A stretch of DNA of 64,000 bases. Source: Endocalyx cinctus (taxonomy: Eukaryota > Ascomycota > Sordariomycetes > Amphisphaeriales > Apiosporaceae). Below are positions 33,549-44,826 of the stretch, piece by piece. The stretch lies in contig BCKC01000007.1 in NCBI GenBank assembly GCA_001600455.1, forward strand, positions 3,474,019 through 3,538,018, read 5' to 3'. How positions within the stretch are numbered: the stretch's first letter is position 1; every line of letters begins with the position of its first letter. The position numbers and the translations under genes were made by a program. The notes under the pieces were generated by a model, which was not told where the DNA came from, did no database searches, and saw only the letters and a program-made list of their open reading frames with translations.

Positions 33549-35426
33549 TTATTCGTAAATCCTATTCTCGAACTTCTCCACGTCGTAAAATTGGGGAGCT
33601 ATAGTGTTACCAGCAAATATTCGACCATCGAGAGCGTTGACCGCCTGTTGTTTTTTTCTTGTTAGTACGCCCATAATAATATTTTGAAATAAAGGTATGG
33701 GGGAAACGGGAAAGGGGAGGAAGAAAGATAGAAAGAAATAGCATACCCTCAATGCCGAAACCTGATCCGTAAACTTGATATAGACCCGCCTACCCTCAAC
33801 ATCGATATACAGCCTCTCGACCCTGCCGTACTTATCACCGCACTCCTCGCCGATTTCCTGACCCAATCCATCTTCTATCTCGGCCTCGAGGTCCGGCATA
33901 TCGTCCAGCATATTCCGTAGGACGACGACGTTACTCATATTCCCAAACTTACTTCCACTACTTCCACTTTCACCAGCGGCGGTCTTAGACCCGATAATCT
34001 TTCCCCGCCCTCCTTTCGGATCAACCCAGCCGCCACCCTCGGAGTCGGGCTTCTTTTTCCGCTTCTCGACCTGCACCCGCAACGGCTGCAGGATGCCGCC
34101 CGCGTCGGCTCCCAAACCCTGACCTTTGGCCCACCCGTATTTCGCCATCAGTCGAGCCGCGAAGCCCTTTTGGCCGGGACGATTGCTGCGGGGTTGGGTT
34201 CCCTCTCCTCCTCCTTCTCCTTCTTCTTCCTCGCCTTCCGCCTCGGCCGAGGGCTCGGGACGCGCGTATTCGTCGTCGCCTCCGCCCGCGTCCGCGCGCA
34301 TCATGTCTACGTCGGCGTCCGTCGTGGGTGCCGGAGCCGACGGTGGCGCGTATCGGACCGGTTCGCGGGAGATGGTGGACGAATCCGGTTCCGCAGGCGG
34401 TGGAGGTGGAGGAGGAGGTATAGGTGATCGGGGTAGAACAGGTGCCGCCCGTTGGCTTTGCGACATAGCTAGTCGTCTCGCGTACGCGTCGTCGCCCGTC
34501 TTGTCGTCCTGCAGGGAAGCGCGCGGTGGCGAGGGGGGCGGCGGGGCGAACGAGTATGAACTCGGGGGCGCGAATTGATCTTTGGAAAGGGTAAGAATAG
34601 TTAGCAAAGATGAAATCAACACCACGCATACATGATATAAGCTTGGTAAAAAAAAATTAAAACAGAACGTACTCATCACCGGTCTCCGATTCTCTTCCTC
34701 TTCTTCCTCCTCGTCGGTACTCCAGCTCCCTCTCCTTCTCGATCCCATCATCGTATTCATCGACGGCTCCTCGCTCCGCCGTCTCCTATGCTTATACAAG
34801 AGCGCCTTCCACTCGCGCACCTCGCGTATCCGCTCGTCGCTGCGTAAGAACTCGTCCATATTCGTCGGCTTGGCCGGGTCGTACAGCTCGTCCCAGTCCG
34901 TCTCGAGGGGCATATCGTCGTTATTCATTTTCTTCTTCTTCTTCCTGCGCCCGCCCCGCGACCGCTTCTCGCCCGGGTAATACCCGTAATCATCGTCGTC
35001 CGCAGCCGCCCAATCGGCCAACGTACTCTTCGCCAGAGGTGGAGGAGGAGGCGGGGGTGGCGGTGATGCAGCGGTATTGCTTTCTTGCGGACCGGGGCCG
35101 CTATCCGGCGGCGGGGGAGGCGGAGGTTGCGCTTGCGATGCGGTAGCGGGAGCTCTGGGAAAGTTACCCTTCGGTTTCTGCGATTTCGGCTGCGGTCGTC
35201 GGATCTGCTGGTACGGTTGGAAGCGCAGGGGAGAATCGACGGGCTTCTTGGTCGTCGCATCTTGATCTTTGACCGCGTCGAGAGCTTCTTGGGACACTAC
35301 CGGTGCGCGGGATATAGATGCCGAACTATTGTTGTTGTTGTTACCGTCCCCTTCCGGCTCTAGTAGGTTCGCGTAAAGCGACAGGCCGCCACCGGACTTG
35401 GGCGGCGGAGGTGACTCTGCGGCCAT
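33549..35426 (-). CDS. SPF45/RBM17-like splicing factor (G-patch plus RRM)
   Basis: Three exons (35426-34673, 34579-33747, 33644-33549) give 560 residues. The N-terminal half is disordered, with Pro runs and acidic and Arg-rich patches. A G-patch sits at about residues 387-430 (KYGWAKGQGLGADAGGI). A C-terminal RRM of the UHM type follows at about 466-560 (VVVLRNMLDD, RVYIKFTDQVSALRAVNAL, GRIFAGNTIAPQFYD), the last part joined only after splicing. Human RBM17/SPF45 uses its UHM to bind ULM motifs of SF1, U2AF65 and SF3B1 at the 3' splice site. A nuclear spliceosomal role is inferred from this architecture. Introns are 93 and 102 nt, both multiples of three without stop codons, so the gene also reads as one 625-codon frame. 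Confidence 0.87.
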   Translation of the reverse strand: MAAESPPPPKSGGGLSLYANLLEPEGDGNNNNNSSASISRAPVVSQEALDAVKDQDATTKKPVDSPLRFQPYQQIRRPQPKSQKPKGNFPRAPATASQAQPPPPPPPDSGPGPQESNTAASPPPPPPPPPLAKSTLADWAAADDDDYGYYPGEKRSRGGRRKKKKKMNNDDMPLETDWDELYDPAKPTNMDEFLRSDERIREVREWKALLYKHRRRRSEEPSMNTMMGSRRRGSWSTDEEEEEEENRRPVMSTFCFNFFLPSLYHVCVVLISSLLTILTLSKDQFAPPSSYSFAPPPPSPPRASLQDDKTGDDAYARRLAMSQSQRAAPVLPRSPIPPPPPPPPAEPDSSTISREPVRYAPPSAPAPTTDADVDMMRADAGGGDDEYARPEPSAEAEGEEEEGEGGGEGTQPRSNRPGQKGFAARLMAKYGWAKGQGLGADAGGILQPLRVQVEKRKKKPDSEGGGWVDPKGGRGKIIGSKTAAGESGSSGSKFGNMSNVVVLRNMLDDMPDLEAEIEDGLGQEIGEECGDKYGRVERLYIDVEGRRVYIKFTDQVSALRVCYFFLSFFLPFPVSPIPLFQNIIMGVLTRKKQQAVNALDGRIFAGNTIAPQFYDVEKFENRIYE

Positions 35427-35607
35427 TGAGGTAAAGAGATAGAAGTAGAGAGGTGTTCGAATGAATTTACTGATGCTCTTAACGCTTGTTGGTGAAGTTT
35501 AAATGGTATAGAATGTGACTTAAAGATTTGCTAGAGGTTACCTTCATACGAGTCTTGGAGAATTGGGTGTTTTAATCGGGTTATTAACCAGCTTGATGTA
35601 GGGCTAG

Positions 35608-35673
<66 letters not shown>

Positions 35674-36879
35674 AGCTGTAAATTTATTATAGATTAGAGC
35701 CGCTGTCGCCTGCGATCAACTAAGCTGTGGAGATGCATGTACATAGTAAATTAACTGTATTCCGCACGGATAAACCGTCGAGGACCCTCTCTTCTACGCA
35801 TTATTAGGTAATCAACCTTTTAACTCCTGAAACCCCTGAAAGAAGATATTATTCATTCCTTCGCTCTTAATAAGATAAATGCCATCCATGGATATTCCAA
35901 TATATTGATGCAATAGTCTCACATGCGTGAAGAGCTTCGTCCTGGGCGCCAAGAATACTTGTCAAGTCTGACCTGCATAGTGCCTCCCTACCTTACTATA
36001 GATGTGCTCATAACTCGAAATACGATATTTATTAGATTACTGTGAAAGCGCCCCTTTCATTGTACCAAGAAAACGTGCGTTTTGAAGTCTTATCGCACAA
36101 GAGACTCATTAGGGGACGATCTTCATCAAAACAGATAAGCGCGAGAGGTCATGGCTCACCGTGTGCGATGAGACGATATAGCCAGATAGCGTAGAGACAG
36201 ATTTGGGTTAATATATTCATTGACACTATTACAAAGTGTGGGGGGGTATAGTATGGAGTTGAGAAGTGCGTAAACAGATATACACCGAGAGGAGTACTTC
36301 CTTTTCTGCTTTCAAGAATTTTCGGATTTTCTTTTCCTGGTTGGGTATCTCATATGCAAGTATGTCATATCGCTCCCATCCAAATCATTTAAAATAACAA
36401 ACATCCAAGATTTCCGCCCAATTTCCGCCTTGTCCTAGTGAATCACCAAAATAAAATAACAGAGAAAGCAGTACGAAAAATCAAGATGTTTTCGTACGTT
36501 GTTGCATAAAAAAAACCAACGTCGTATCTGTCACCTTATTCAACCAACCAGAACGCCAGAAGATGAGATCTCCAAGATGGAGTTGGAGATCTAGGTCGCT
36601 TCCCAGATAAATAAGTAAAAAAAAAAAGACGCAAAAAATATACCCCATTCGGATCGTTTGATGATCGACAGAAAATAAAACGCCCTTATCGTAATAGTTC
36701 CCGTAGGTTCGCAAGGAAGGTATGAAAACAACCGGCTATGATTGAAGACGAAAGCAAAAGGTATCCATGAGATGAATGTGTCGTTTGAACTACATGCATC
36801 GTATCATTAAGGTTATCGCTTTCAAGCTGTCGTTTTCCTTTCGTAGTATAAATTAAGAAGAAGAAAAAAATTCGCCGTT
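35427..36879. other. intergenic region with long CT repeat
   Basis: Upstream of the SPF45-like gene (-) and downstream of the acidic-protein gene (-). Apart from the CT microsatellite listed separately, only random short ORFs were found. Confidence 0.6.
35611..35671. repeat. (CT)n microsatellite
   Basis: About thirty uninterrupted CT units, some 190 bases upstream of the SPF45-like start codon. On the gene's strand it reads as (GA)n, which can act as a promoter element; length is likely to vary between strains. Confidence 0.9.
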
Positions 36880-37293
36880 CTATTCCTCTTCGATGATTTC
36901 GTCGTCATCTTCCTCGTTCTCGTACAGCTTTCCAGGAGTGACGACGAGGCGAGGCTCCTCGATACGGGCTACGCTTTGCGCCACGGCGTGGTCGAGGGAG
37001 GTATAAACGGTGATTGTGGGGCCCCCTCGCTGCTGCCGTAATTGTTCCAGTAATTGTTGAGCTTGCTGGTCGTCGTCTGACGCTATGCTTGAAAAGGACG
37101 ACCTTCGAGATAAACCACCTTCCGGCCGAGAAAAGACGGTCGGTGCCACCGAGGAGGCGTCATCGTTATCTTCTTCTTCCTCTATCACCTGCTCATTTTT
37201 GTCGCCGTGGTACTTGACCTGAGGAGCGGCGCGGTGAGCTTCTGCCCACCGTCGCGACTCGGTCTGTAAGTGCTGGCTGAGTGATGATAGCAT
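36880..37293 (-). CDS. small acidic protein of unknown function
   Basis: A single exon of 137 residues, ATG at 37293 and TAG at 36882-36880. I do not recognise it. It has a mildly basic N terminus (MLSSLSQHLQTESRRWAEAH), an acidic run (VIEEEEDNDDASS), a Ser/Arg patch (SRRSSFSSIASDDD) that could be phosphorylated, a Gln-rich helix (QQAQQLLEQLRQQRGG), and a strongly acidic C terminus (YENEEDDDEIIEEE). No membrane segment or targeting signal is apparent. Codon-level composition and the clean single-exon frame suggest a real gene, but homologues were not checked. Confidence 0.55.
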   Translation of the reverse strand: MLSSLSQHLQTESRRWAEAHRAAPQVKYHGDKNEQVIEEEEDNDDASSVAPTVFSRPEGGLSRRSSFSSIASDDDQQAQQLLEQLRQQRGGPTITVYTSLDHAVAQSVARIEEPRLVVTPGKLYENEEDDDEIIEEE

Positions 37294-38395
37294 TGTAATG
37301 AAAAATACGTGGTTTTCTTTATGGAAGAATTGATGAGCGACTAGGTGAGAAAAGGGGGGGAACGGTGCTAATTAGACTCAAACCCCTGGGGCGGTGATAT
37401 AGTACTGTATAAACGGTATCTCCGATGACGTAGGTATTAGTGTTGCCAAGTTACGTGCAACAAAACAACGAATCTAGTAAATAATGAATAGAGTTTGTAG
37501 ACGTTATTTAAGTTGTTCTAGATAACTATGATCTGAGTGAGGAGGTGAGAATCAAAGTATGTAAATAGAAGAGGAGGTATGGAAGATAGGTCAGAGTAGA
37601 TGGGTGGTGGGAGGAGATACGTATAGATATATACGTAGTCGAACTATATGAACTGATATAATGGGTTCATGAAGATACTTGTATGCTTGGATAGGATGCC
37701 CAGAAATGATTGGCACGGGAAGGTCTTTCATCATTATAAATATCAAGGATCAATGGCAAGGTAACTTAACTAACTGACATGTGCACAAAAAAAGGGTACC
37801 GTCTCTTATGCTAGCTCAACATAACACGGGAACAGCAAAAAAAAAAAAAAAAAGCCTCATCATAGCTAAGCCAAGCCAAGCCGTAAGGAAGTTGGTTGTA
37901 AGATACAGTAGCTAAGCTATACTTTACCTTCCCAGCATGCTGGGCCAACGGAAGCTATGCAATATCAAAAGCAATGCCGAGGCAATCTTAGTGTATGGGC
38001 GGTGCCAGCGATGGTAGGTACACGCGACAAACGGTGCAGGGTATTGTGTTTTGTACTAAAAATGTATACGATTGGTGTAGATTAATTGCAGAATTTGTGA
38101 TGATGTGAGTAAACAAAGCGGTGACGGTGACATCCGTCAAACATGCTCTGCATTATCTTTCGAGCTTTCATTATTTCTTTGACCCCGCCCCGCCGAGGAT
38201 CGGCCAATTCAGCTATGTATACGTACAGTATCCATGGATATGTATATATATAGTGGACATATTGGATATATGGGATTTTGCATAAGTTGTGTTTTACTTT
38301 ACGTATATGCTCTAAAAGAGGGTGTGGTAGATGACGACAGAGGCTAAAGAAAAGGATTAGTATGGATCTAGATGCCTATTGTAAGTATGCTGTCG

Positions 38396-38442
38396 TATAC
38401 TACATACTACATACTACATACTACATACTACGTACTACGTAC
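38396..38442. repeat. tandem heptamer CATACTA
   Basis: About six head-to-tail copies of CATACTA, the last ones changed to CGTACTA. A simple tandem repeat in spacer DNA. Confidence 0.85.
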
Positions 38443-38570
38443 ATAAATATATGTATATGAATATGTATGCAAAAGCCAGTAAAACTGGGAAGAGCTTACC
38501 GAGGGAGTTACTGAGGTACAGTATAAAATTCAAAGTCAGTCAGGGGAATAAAATAGTGGGGTTTGGGGCG

Positions 38571-38606
38571 GAGAGCTTTAGAGCTTTAGAGCTTTAGGGC
38601 TTTGGA
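38571..38606. repeat. tandem octamer GAGCTTTA
   Basis: Four consecutive GAGCTTTA-type units, the last degenerate (GGGCTTTG). A simple tandem repeat in spacer DNA. Confidence 0.8.
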
Positions 38607-39027
38607 GAACTGGAGAAGAGCAGAAAAAGGATAGAACCCCTTTTCTTTTCTCTCACGAGGTCATGTTTCAATGCCGATAATAACCCTCTCTTACCTCGAC
38701 TTCAACTCCACAAACTAGATTTAGTATACGGACACTACGGAACAGCTACGGCGCTACTTGAACGCTTTTTGACTCACACTTTCACATGGATATTCCAAGA
38801 ATATAGTTATTATCCTTGAGAAAATCAACTTATCACCGGACTGGTAGATATTTCGTTTCAATCGTATCGTAATCGTACTATATTTATACGGCCTGACCAT
38901 TCGATAAACCTAAGCCGGGACGAGACGAAGCCAAGAATTTCCCGACTCTTGTCCGACGTTTTGCGTGTTAACGAAGGACACCGGGAGCCAGCCATCCAAT
39001 ATACTATGTACAACTACATAAAAATAG

Positions 39028-39059
<32 letters not shown>

Positions 39060-39813
39060 TAAAAATAAAAGATAAAACAAAAAGAAAGCGGAGCGGAATC
39101 GGCCTGAGTATTGGTATCATGTTTACTTTTTTGTACGTGCAATGCTTTTCAAGGAATACCGTATACAAGTAAATAGTGTAGGTAGTATTGAATAGAACCT
39201 ATATGCTCATACCCGTAGGCTCTATGTATCATTGTTTGCGATATACTAGATAGAGTTCACTTTATATCCATAAGGGCAGTCCAGATACGGGAAGCAGAAT
39301 CGCAGTTAAAGAAAATACCGGGACGGAATACTAGGCTTCCTTATTCCCAGTATTCTGGGTTACACATAAACTATCGCACTCAATACTTAACTGAACTTAC
39401 GTGCACATCCATGAATATAATAGTAGAATGTTACCCCACAATATGCAACTGAAAGGATCGTATCACGTTTCCCTTCTTTAGACTGCATTAGATATACACG
39501 GTAGACAATATATTAGACAATATATGTATGTAACGCGGCTTATTATTGCACAAAAAGGGCGAGTAGGATGTAGTACATACAGTACTATTACGAGACATAG
39601 GAAAGGCGCGATAGCTCAAATCCAATCAGCCGAATCGATCCAGAGAGAGTAGCCGGCAATTTCATCGAAGGGCGTTCTTTATTATCCGTACCTATTCATT
39701 CATTCCTTTCTTTCTTTTTAGTCAGCGTAGTAGGTGGTACTTGTAGTAAACTGACCTATCCATCCCCTCTCTAATTAGAAAGAAGTGGTACACAGAGATC
39801 CATTTATATATCC

Positions 39814-39844
<31 letters not shown>

Positions 39845-39892
39845 TCGACATCTTTGGATTGTTGCTCCTTCTATCTACCTTGCCGTCGAATC

Positions 39893-40955
39893 ATGACCAC
39901 TACCTTTACCCGGTCACTTCTTCTGCGACAACGTTTTCACTTCCCTAGTACTGCTACCTGTTCTAGTAGACATCTTTTATTCCCAACATCCGTAAGGAAA
40001 GCAATAAAAGAAAAGTCGATATCTGCCCCTAACTGCTGTTACCCCTCACCCGTCCAAATGGCCCCCGTTAGCACCCCGCCGCCCGGCAAATGCGAGTGGC
40101 TCGTCGTCATACCCGATAAGCCTGGCACGCTGCAAAAGAGGCTGGAGGTTCGACCGTGAGTGTACTTTTTATTTCTTTTTTTTTTTTTTTTAACAATACG
40201 ATTAAAAAAAATCATCATCTTTATTTCTTTTCGTAAAAAACGAGGGGGAAAAAGCTAGATGTGTAAACTTATTACGACCCGCCGTCGTTGCCAAGTAAAT
40301 ACTTCGTAAAGGAGAAATCAGCCACATTCTTTCTTCATTCTCTCTGAGGAGAAAACAAAAAAAAAAATAAAAATAACAAAGATCAATCACCCCAACTTTT
40401 GGGATTGAGACTATCACGAGGTCTTTTTCAGGGTCGTATCCAAGGGGATTAGATTCAGATGCTAACAAAATTTCAAGGACGCACTTTGAGAACCTCAACA
40501 AGAGCGTCGAGTCCGGCATCATAAAGACGGGAGGTAAGCTTCCCCCCACCCCCCCTCACAAAACAAACCCCCCAATCTCAGCCTCCCTCATACCTAATAT
40601 CAAGAACAAAAAAAGAATTTTGATCATCTAATTTGGAAATTACCAAAAAAATAAAGGTGCCGTATTCCCCGACGCACCCACGGGAGAGGATCCGACCAAG
40701 TGGGATTTCGCCGGCAGCGCCCTCGTGTGCGTGGCCGCTTCTAAGGAAGAGATCGTCGAGTTCTTGTCCCAGGATATTTACGCTAAGGAGGGAGTGTGGG
40801 ATCTGGAGAAAGTACAAATTTGGGCCGTGAGTATTTATATATATATATATCCCTTTTGACTACCTTTTTTTTTTTTTTTAATATATATATATAAGTTCCG
40901 TATGCTGACTTTCTCATCTTGTACGTAGGCCAAGTTTGCTTTCAGAAACCCCTAG
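39893..40955 (+). CDS. YCII-domain protein with possible mitochondrial leader
   Basis: Four exons (39893-40155, 40478-40533, 40657-40826, 40929-40955) give 171 residues from the first ATG. Intron 1 is long for this genome (322 nt); the last exon has only nine codons. The C-terminal 115 residues fit the small YCII/dimeric alpha-beta barrel family: KCEWLVVIPDKPGTLQKRLEVRP, then HFENL, TGGAVFPDAP and FAGSALVCVAASKEEI. The N terminus (MTTTFTRSLLLRQRFHFPST) is basic, hydroxylated and free of acidic residues, as in a mitochondrial presequence. An in-frame ATG at 40058 (MAPVSTPPPGK) would give the bare domain. Biochemical function of fungal members is unknown. A (TA)n tract lies just upstream. Confidence 0.8.
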
Positions 40956-41470
40956 ATGGCAGTATGGCAGTGGTTAGGTAGACCTAGTTTTGCGTAGCTA
41001 CCGTGAGAGGAGAGAGGTATAGTAGTACGGCGTTTAAGGGATCAAAGTCAAGGTAATCTTGTGGCGGCAAGGTGAACGAAGTTAGAGGATGGGTGACTTG
41101 GAAGTACGTTCCATCACGGTACAACTGAAAGTAGGATGTCTTCCACAACACACTAGAAACTAAAAATGCAATAGACTTATATTCATGTCTCGAGAATAAT
41201 AACGCTACGTACAAATAATGAGAATGTACAATATCGAGGGAGGAAAAAAAAATGATAAACACGAATAATTAAGGTCCAACAACAAAATTGGACGAGTAGT
41301 CAGTTAAATGTAGATTCAAAAAAAAAAAAAAAAAGAGAGAGAATATAATAAGGATGCTGTACGGAGTAACAGTAATAAAAAGATAGGATTTTGAAATTAT
41401 TGATACTGACGGATGAAATTTACCTGTTGTGGTAAAGTTACCTTCTGTGAGTTTTCTCTTCCTCTTTTGA
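40956..41470. other. short intergenic region between convergent genes
   Basis: The 3' flanks of the YCII gene and the DUF2408 gene. An A run occurs near 41319-41334; no gene was seen. Confidence 0.6.
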
Positions 41471-43317
41471 CTATGCCTCTTGAGCAGTTCCGGTATTAGA
41501 TTCGGGCTTCTCAACCTTCTCCTCGGGTTTCTCCTCATCTGGCGTATAATCTTCTGCCGCCACTCTAAGTTCATAAGCCAGCTCGAAACACTCTTCCAGA
41601 AGACCGGTCACACTTCCCTGGCCTTCGGGTATGTCACCTCCGACCATGAACTTGCCGTCTACTCTCAGATTGTCTATCGAGTTGAGCTGTTGGCAGGGTA
41701 GATAACTAATTAGTAGTGTTCACACAACAGGAAAAATAAATAAATAAAAAGGGGTCATATATAATGGGTTTCTGCGGGATAAGGTGAAGATATTACGTAC
41801 CTTCATGTGATAGGGGTAGACCTCGCGAGGGCTAGTCACGCCGCCGTTCTCCTTCACCTCGATCAGGCAGCGTTTCAACGTCTGCAATTGATTATAAGTA
41901 GGCAACAAAGCCTCGGATACGGGTTCAGATGATATCATCAGATGGTAGATATAGCCGTAGCAACGGCGAACTAGGTACAAAAGAGTCTATATTTATGGTA
42001 AGGTAGGTCAGTATAGGGGTTGAACAGGGGTTGAACTCAAGTCAGGGAGGGGGGGGGACACAAACCCTCTGGGCATAAAGTTCGGCAGGTTCGCCTTTAT
42101 CGTCTACCCAGTTACCATTCACTCTACTCTCGTCAATTCTGTCAAGCTGGCGTTGATAGTCGTAGAGATCCGTCTCTCTTAAAGACCAAGCCTGGGTGAG
42201 CGCTAGCTTGTCAAGTTCGTTGCGAATCCCGACCAAAACGTCAAAAAGGGATTTCCACTTTTCCGGAAAAGAGCCAGCTCTGTTCGTACGTCGGGGTTAG
42301 CTACATACCAACCCAATTATAGAACCAGAGCACGTATCACTAACCGTTCCTGAACTATTTTTGTGTATAGCTGACATCGATCTAGCAACGCAGAGATCTT
42401 GGCGCTGCCTTTCAACACCTTTCCCTCTTTGTCTACAAAGTTTCCATCTACGCGCTTATTGTCGATTTCCCTCAGTTGCTTCTCGAACTTACTCATGTCC
42501 GAGGAAGAGGAGAACTACGGAAACGTTAGGCTCGTGTTGGGTTGAAGCTATTGCGACGAAGGGAGTTGGGCTTGCTTGTTTCCTTACCTTAGATTTGGTG
42601 TTCATAACGGCCATCTGGCGAAGAATAGAAACAAGGGTCTCGGCCGTCGGTCTCAGTTCTTCGTCTACCTCCTCGACTCGCTGCTGTAGGACGGCTAAGG
42701 AAGCACGGCATCTCTCGATGCGACTCGCGATGAGCTCCTCGAGGAAAGGGGTAGAGGGCGCGGTATCGGAGGACGGCGGTTCGCTAACAATGTGAGTTAG
42801 ACGCTTCAAGGTGATATCCATGCTCTCGAGGTCCTTGGAGGAGAAGAGGTCTGCTTCGGCCAGGTGATCCAGAAGCCGCTTTATCGTAGACGTAAGAGCG
42901 TATGCCGCCGGAGCTTCGTTGTTGCGACCGATAGTCATGAAGAATAGTGATAGAAGCTGGAAACAACTGTCCACCACCCGATCCACTAACCGAAACAGAT
43001 TTAATCATTAGAAACAGAATATCGTAGTATTGATATGCAAACGGAAAAGATGTGTGGTGTATCTCTTTCTCGCTCTACGATTCTTCTAAAAGTATCGTAC
43101 CTTGATTTTCCTCTTCTATGGATTTGCCTTTCCTGATCTCATTCAAACGTTTGACCTGCTCTATGGTGGCATTGTAGAAATTCATGACATCGGTTGTGCG
43201 AACATAGGTGGTGCGGTCTCGCTTCCTCAGCTGTAATTGGTCGCGAATAACAGATAGTCTCGCGAGGATCTCTTTCTCACCCTCATGGCTGGGGGCTGGA
43301 ATTTTGGGCGTATCCAT
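41471..43317 (-). CDS. DUF2408 (UPF0662) family protein
   Basis: Six exons (43317-43101, 42985-42588, 42514-42345, 42279-42066, 41986-41801, 41686-41471) give 466 residues; all joins keep phase. Three copies of a short signature are spread along the protein: IDNKRVDGNFVD, IDESRVNGNWVDD and IDNLRVDGKFMV, separated by predicted helices (such as LLDRCQLYTKIVQER and LLEECFELAYEL). This is the pattern of the fungal DUF2408 family, whose yeast member is YPL260W and whose fission yeast member is annotated UPF0662. Molecular role is poorly known; no catalytic motif, signal peptide or membrane segment is visible. In the third intron the first AG would create a stop, so the downstream CAG at 42280-42282 is used. 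Confidence 0.82.
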
Positions 43318-44139
43318 CTCGTAGTCCCATGGGGTTCGGTTAAATTTGAAGGGATGCTATGATCTTTGATCGCGTCTTTCTTTCCGCCCAAGTCACCTTT
43401 TAAATCTAGTCGACGAAATGATGGTTGTGATTTATAGGAATGCAAATAGAAATATAAAACCGAGGTAGCTTTTCTTTTCCTCTTCTGCGTAACTAGCTGT
43501 TAATGTATAACTCGTCCACGCTTTTCTCTTCTTTGTTTCTTTGTTCGCGGAAGGAAAGCAAGAAGGAATAATTCGGGAAATGCTGGTTATACGTGAAAAG
43601 TAATGATTTTCGATGTTCCTGATAAAACACGGACAATGCACAGTTACCCAATAACGAAATAATAGGAAAGACCTTATAGTTTCACAAAGCTAAGGCTTTG
43701 GAGCTGAAAGGTAGATAAGAAATTATAAATTTAGATAGATATGGATTGGATATGAGCTTACGGGTGTTGTAATGGAATGTCGCGGGGAAGATAGGAAAGA
43801 ATGATGAATATGGTAATTTCGTGTGGGAGTATCGAACATCAGCCGATATTATTCAGGGAATTGAATTTAATAAATTGAGGAAACAGGAAAGTTATTATCT
43901 ATCTGAATACCTCGTAAGAATAGTATAACTACAAGCTACCTACTATATAAATATAACAAAACAAACTATGAAGCATCTATTATAAATATTAGAGCTTATT
44001 GTACACACGTATATTTATTCATATTCATATGTACGGATATGGATATAAATTATCTTTTTAGATCACAAGATGGGGGGTAATAAGGTGGGGTGATTTATTC
44101 CGTCACCGTCAAATCTTATGTTCACTCCATCAGGGCTTT

Positions 44140-44310
44140 ACTACCTAGGTATATGTACTGTATAGGTACTCCGTACTACTGTATGTGCCTATCTAGGTAA
44201 GTACCTTAGGTATCTACAGTGGGTAATCGGCTGGTAGTTAAGTACATTAGGTACTACATAGTACTAGTAGGTAGTACCACTAAAGTAAGTACCTAACCTA
44301 GGTATTTACA
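44140..44310. repeat. CCTAGGTA motif cluster
   Basis: Dense run of related elements (TACCTAGGTAT, TAGGTACTCC, CCTTAGGTATC, TAACCTAGGTAT) in the spacer before RPP1. It belongs to the dispersed motif family of this window. Confidence 0.55.
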
Positions 44311-44493
44311 GTGTATACAATTCATTTTAAGCTTCTGATCTAGCAGGCCTGTCAGGTTCTCCAATGTGTACACGACTTAAGGACTTAAACAAACCGCACT
44401 ACTGTACACTATTAAACAAGCTGTCTGTATTCCATACTACTGTACATAGGTATGTACATATATTTTCGTTCGTGCGGGGCAATTCTATTCTTC

Positions 44494-44532
44494 TTGATTG
44501 GTTTTAGATCTGAACCAAATTGAACCAATCAA
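44494..44532. promoter_or_regulatory. inverted CCAAT-box pair upstream of RPP1
   Basis: TTGATTGGTT (44494-44503) and AACCAATCAA (44523-44532) are perfect inverted copies, each holding a CCAAT box, with a 19-base spacer. They lie about 295 bases before the RPP1 start codon. CCAAT boxes bind the Hap2/3/5-type complex; use here is inferred. Confidence 0.45.
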
Positions 44533-44826
44533 AATCCGGATTTGATCGCATCGGAATATATGTTCTTCCACGGCTCAAAAAAGTTTTCCCGAGCAATTAG
44601 ACAATATTCTCCACTTTTATTTACCTTTCTAGCCCTACCTTTCTCCCACCAAAAATTTACAATACCCGAGAATAGTTTGAACAGGGTTAATTTGAACAAA
44701 TCCACGAGTCGCAAACCACCCACCCACCTTTCGACCAAGAGATATCGTCCTGTCCCAACTTCCTCAAATTTTTAACACAACCACAAAGAGATATCCCTCG
44801 TTCATCCCCAACGTCACAAATTCAAG

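Larger units (their letters stand above)
37294..39892. other. gene-free 2.6 kb region with tandem repeats
   Basis: It contains (CATACTA)n at about 38396-38442, (GAGCTTTA)n at about 38571-38606, (TA)n runs near 39028-39048 and 39815-39840, and a GC-poor background. No ORF or RNA gene is supported. The final bases form the promoter of the YCII-domain gene. Confidence 0.55.
43318..44826. other. intergenic region between divergent genes
   Basis: Promoters of the DUF2408 gene (-) and RPP1 (+). It holds a CCTAGGTA-family cluster at about 44140-44310 and an inverted CCAAT repeat at 44494-44532. No gene was recognised. Confidence 0.6.
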
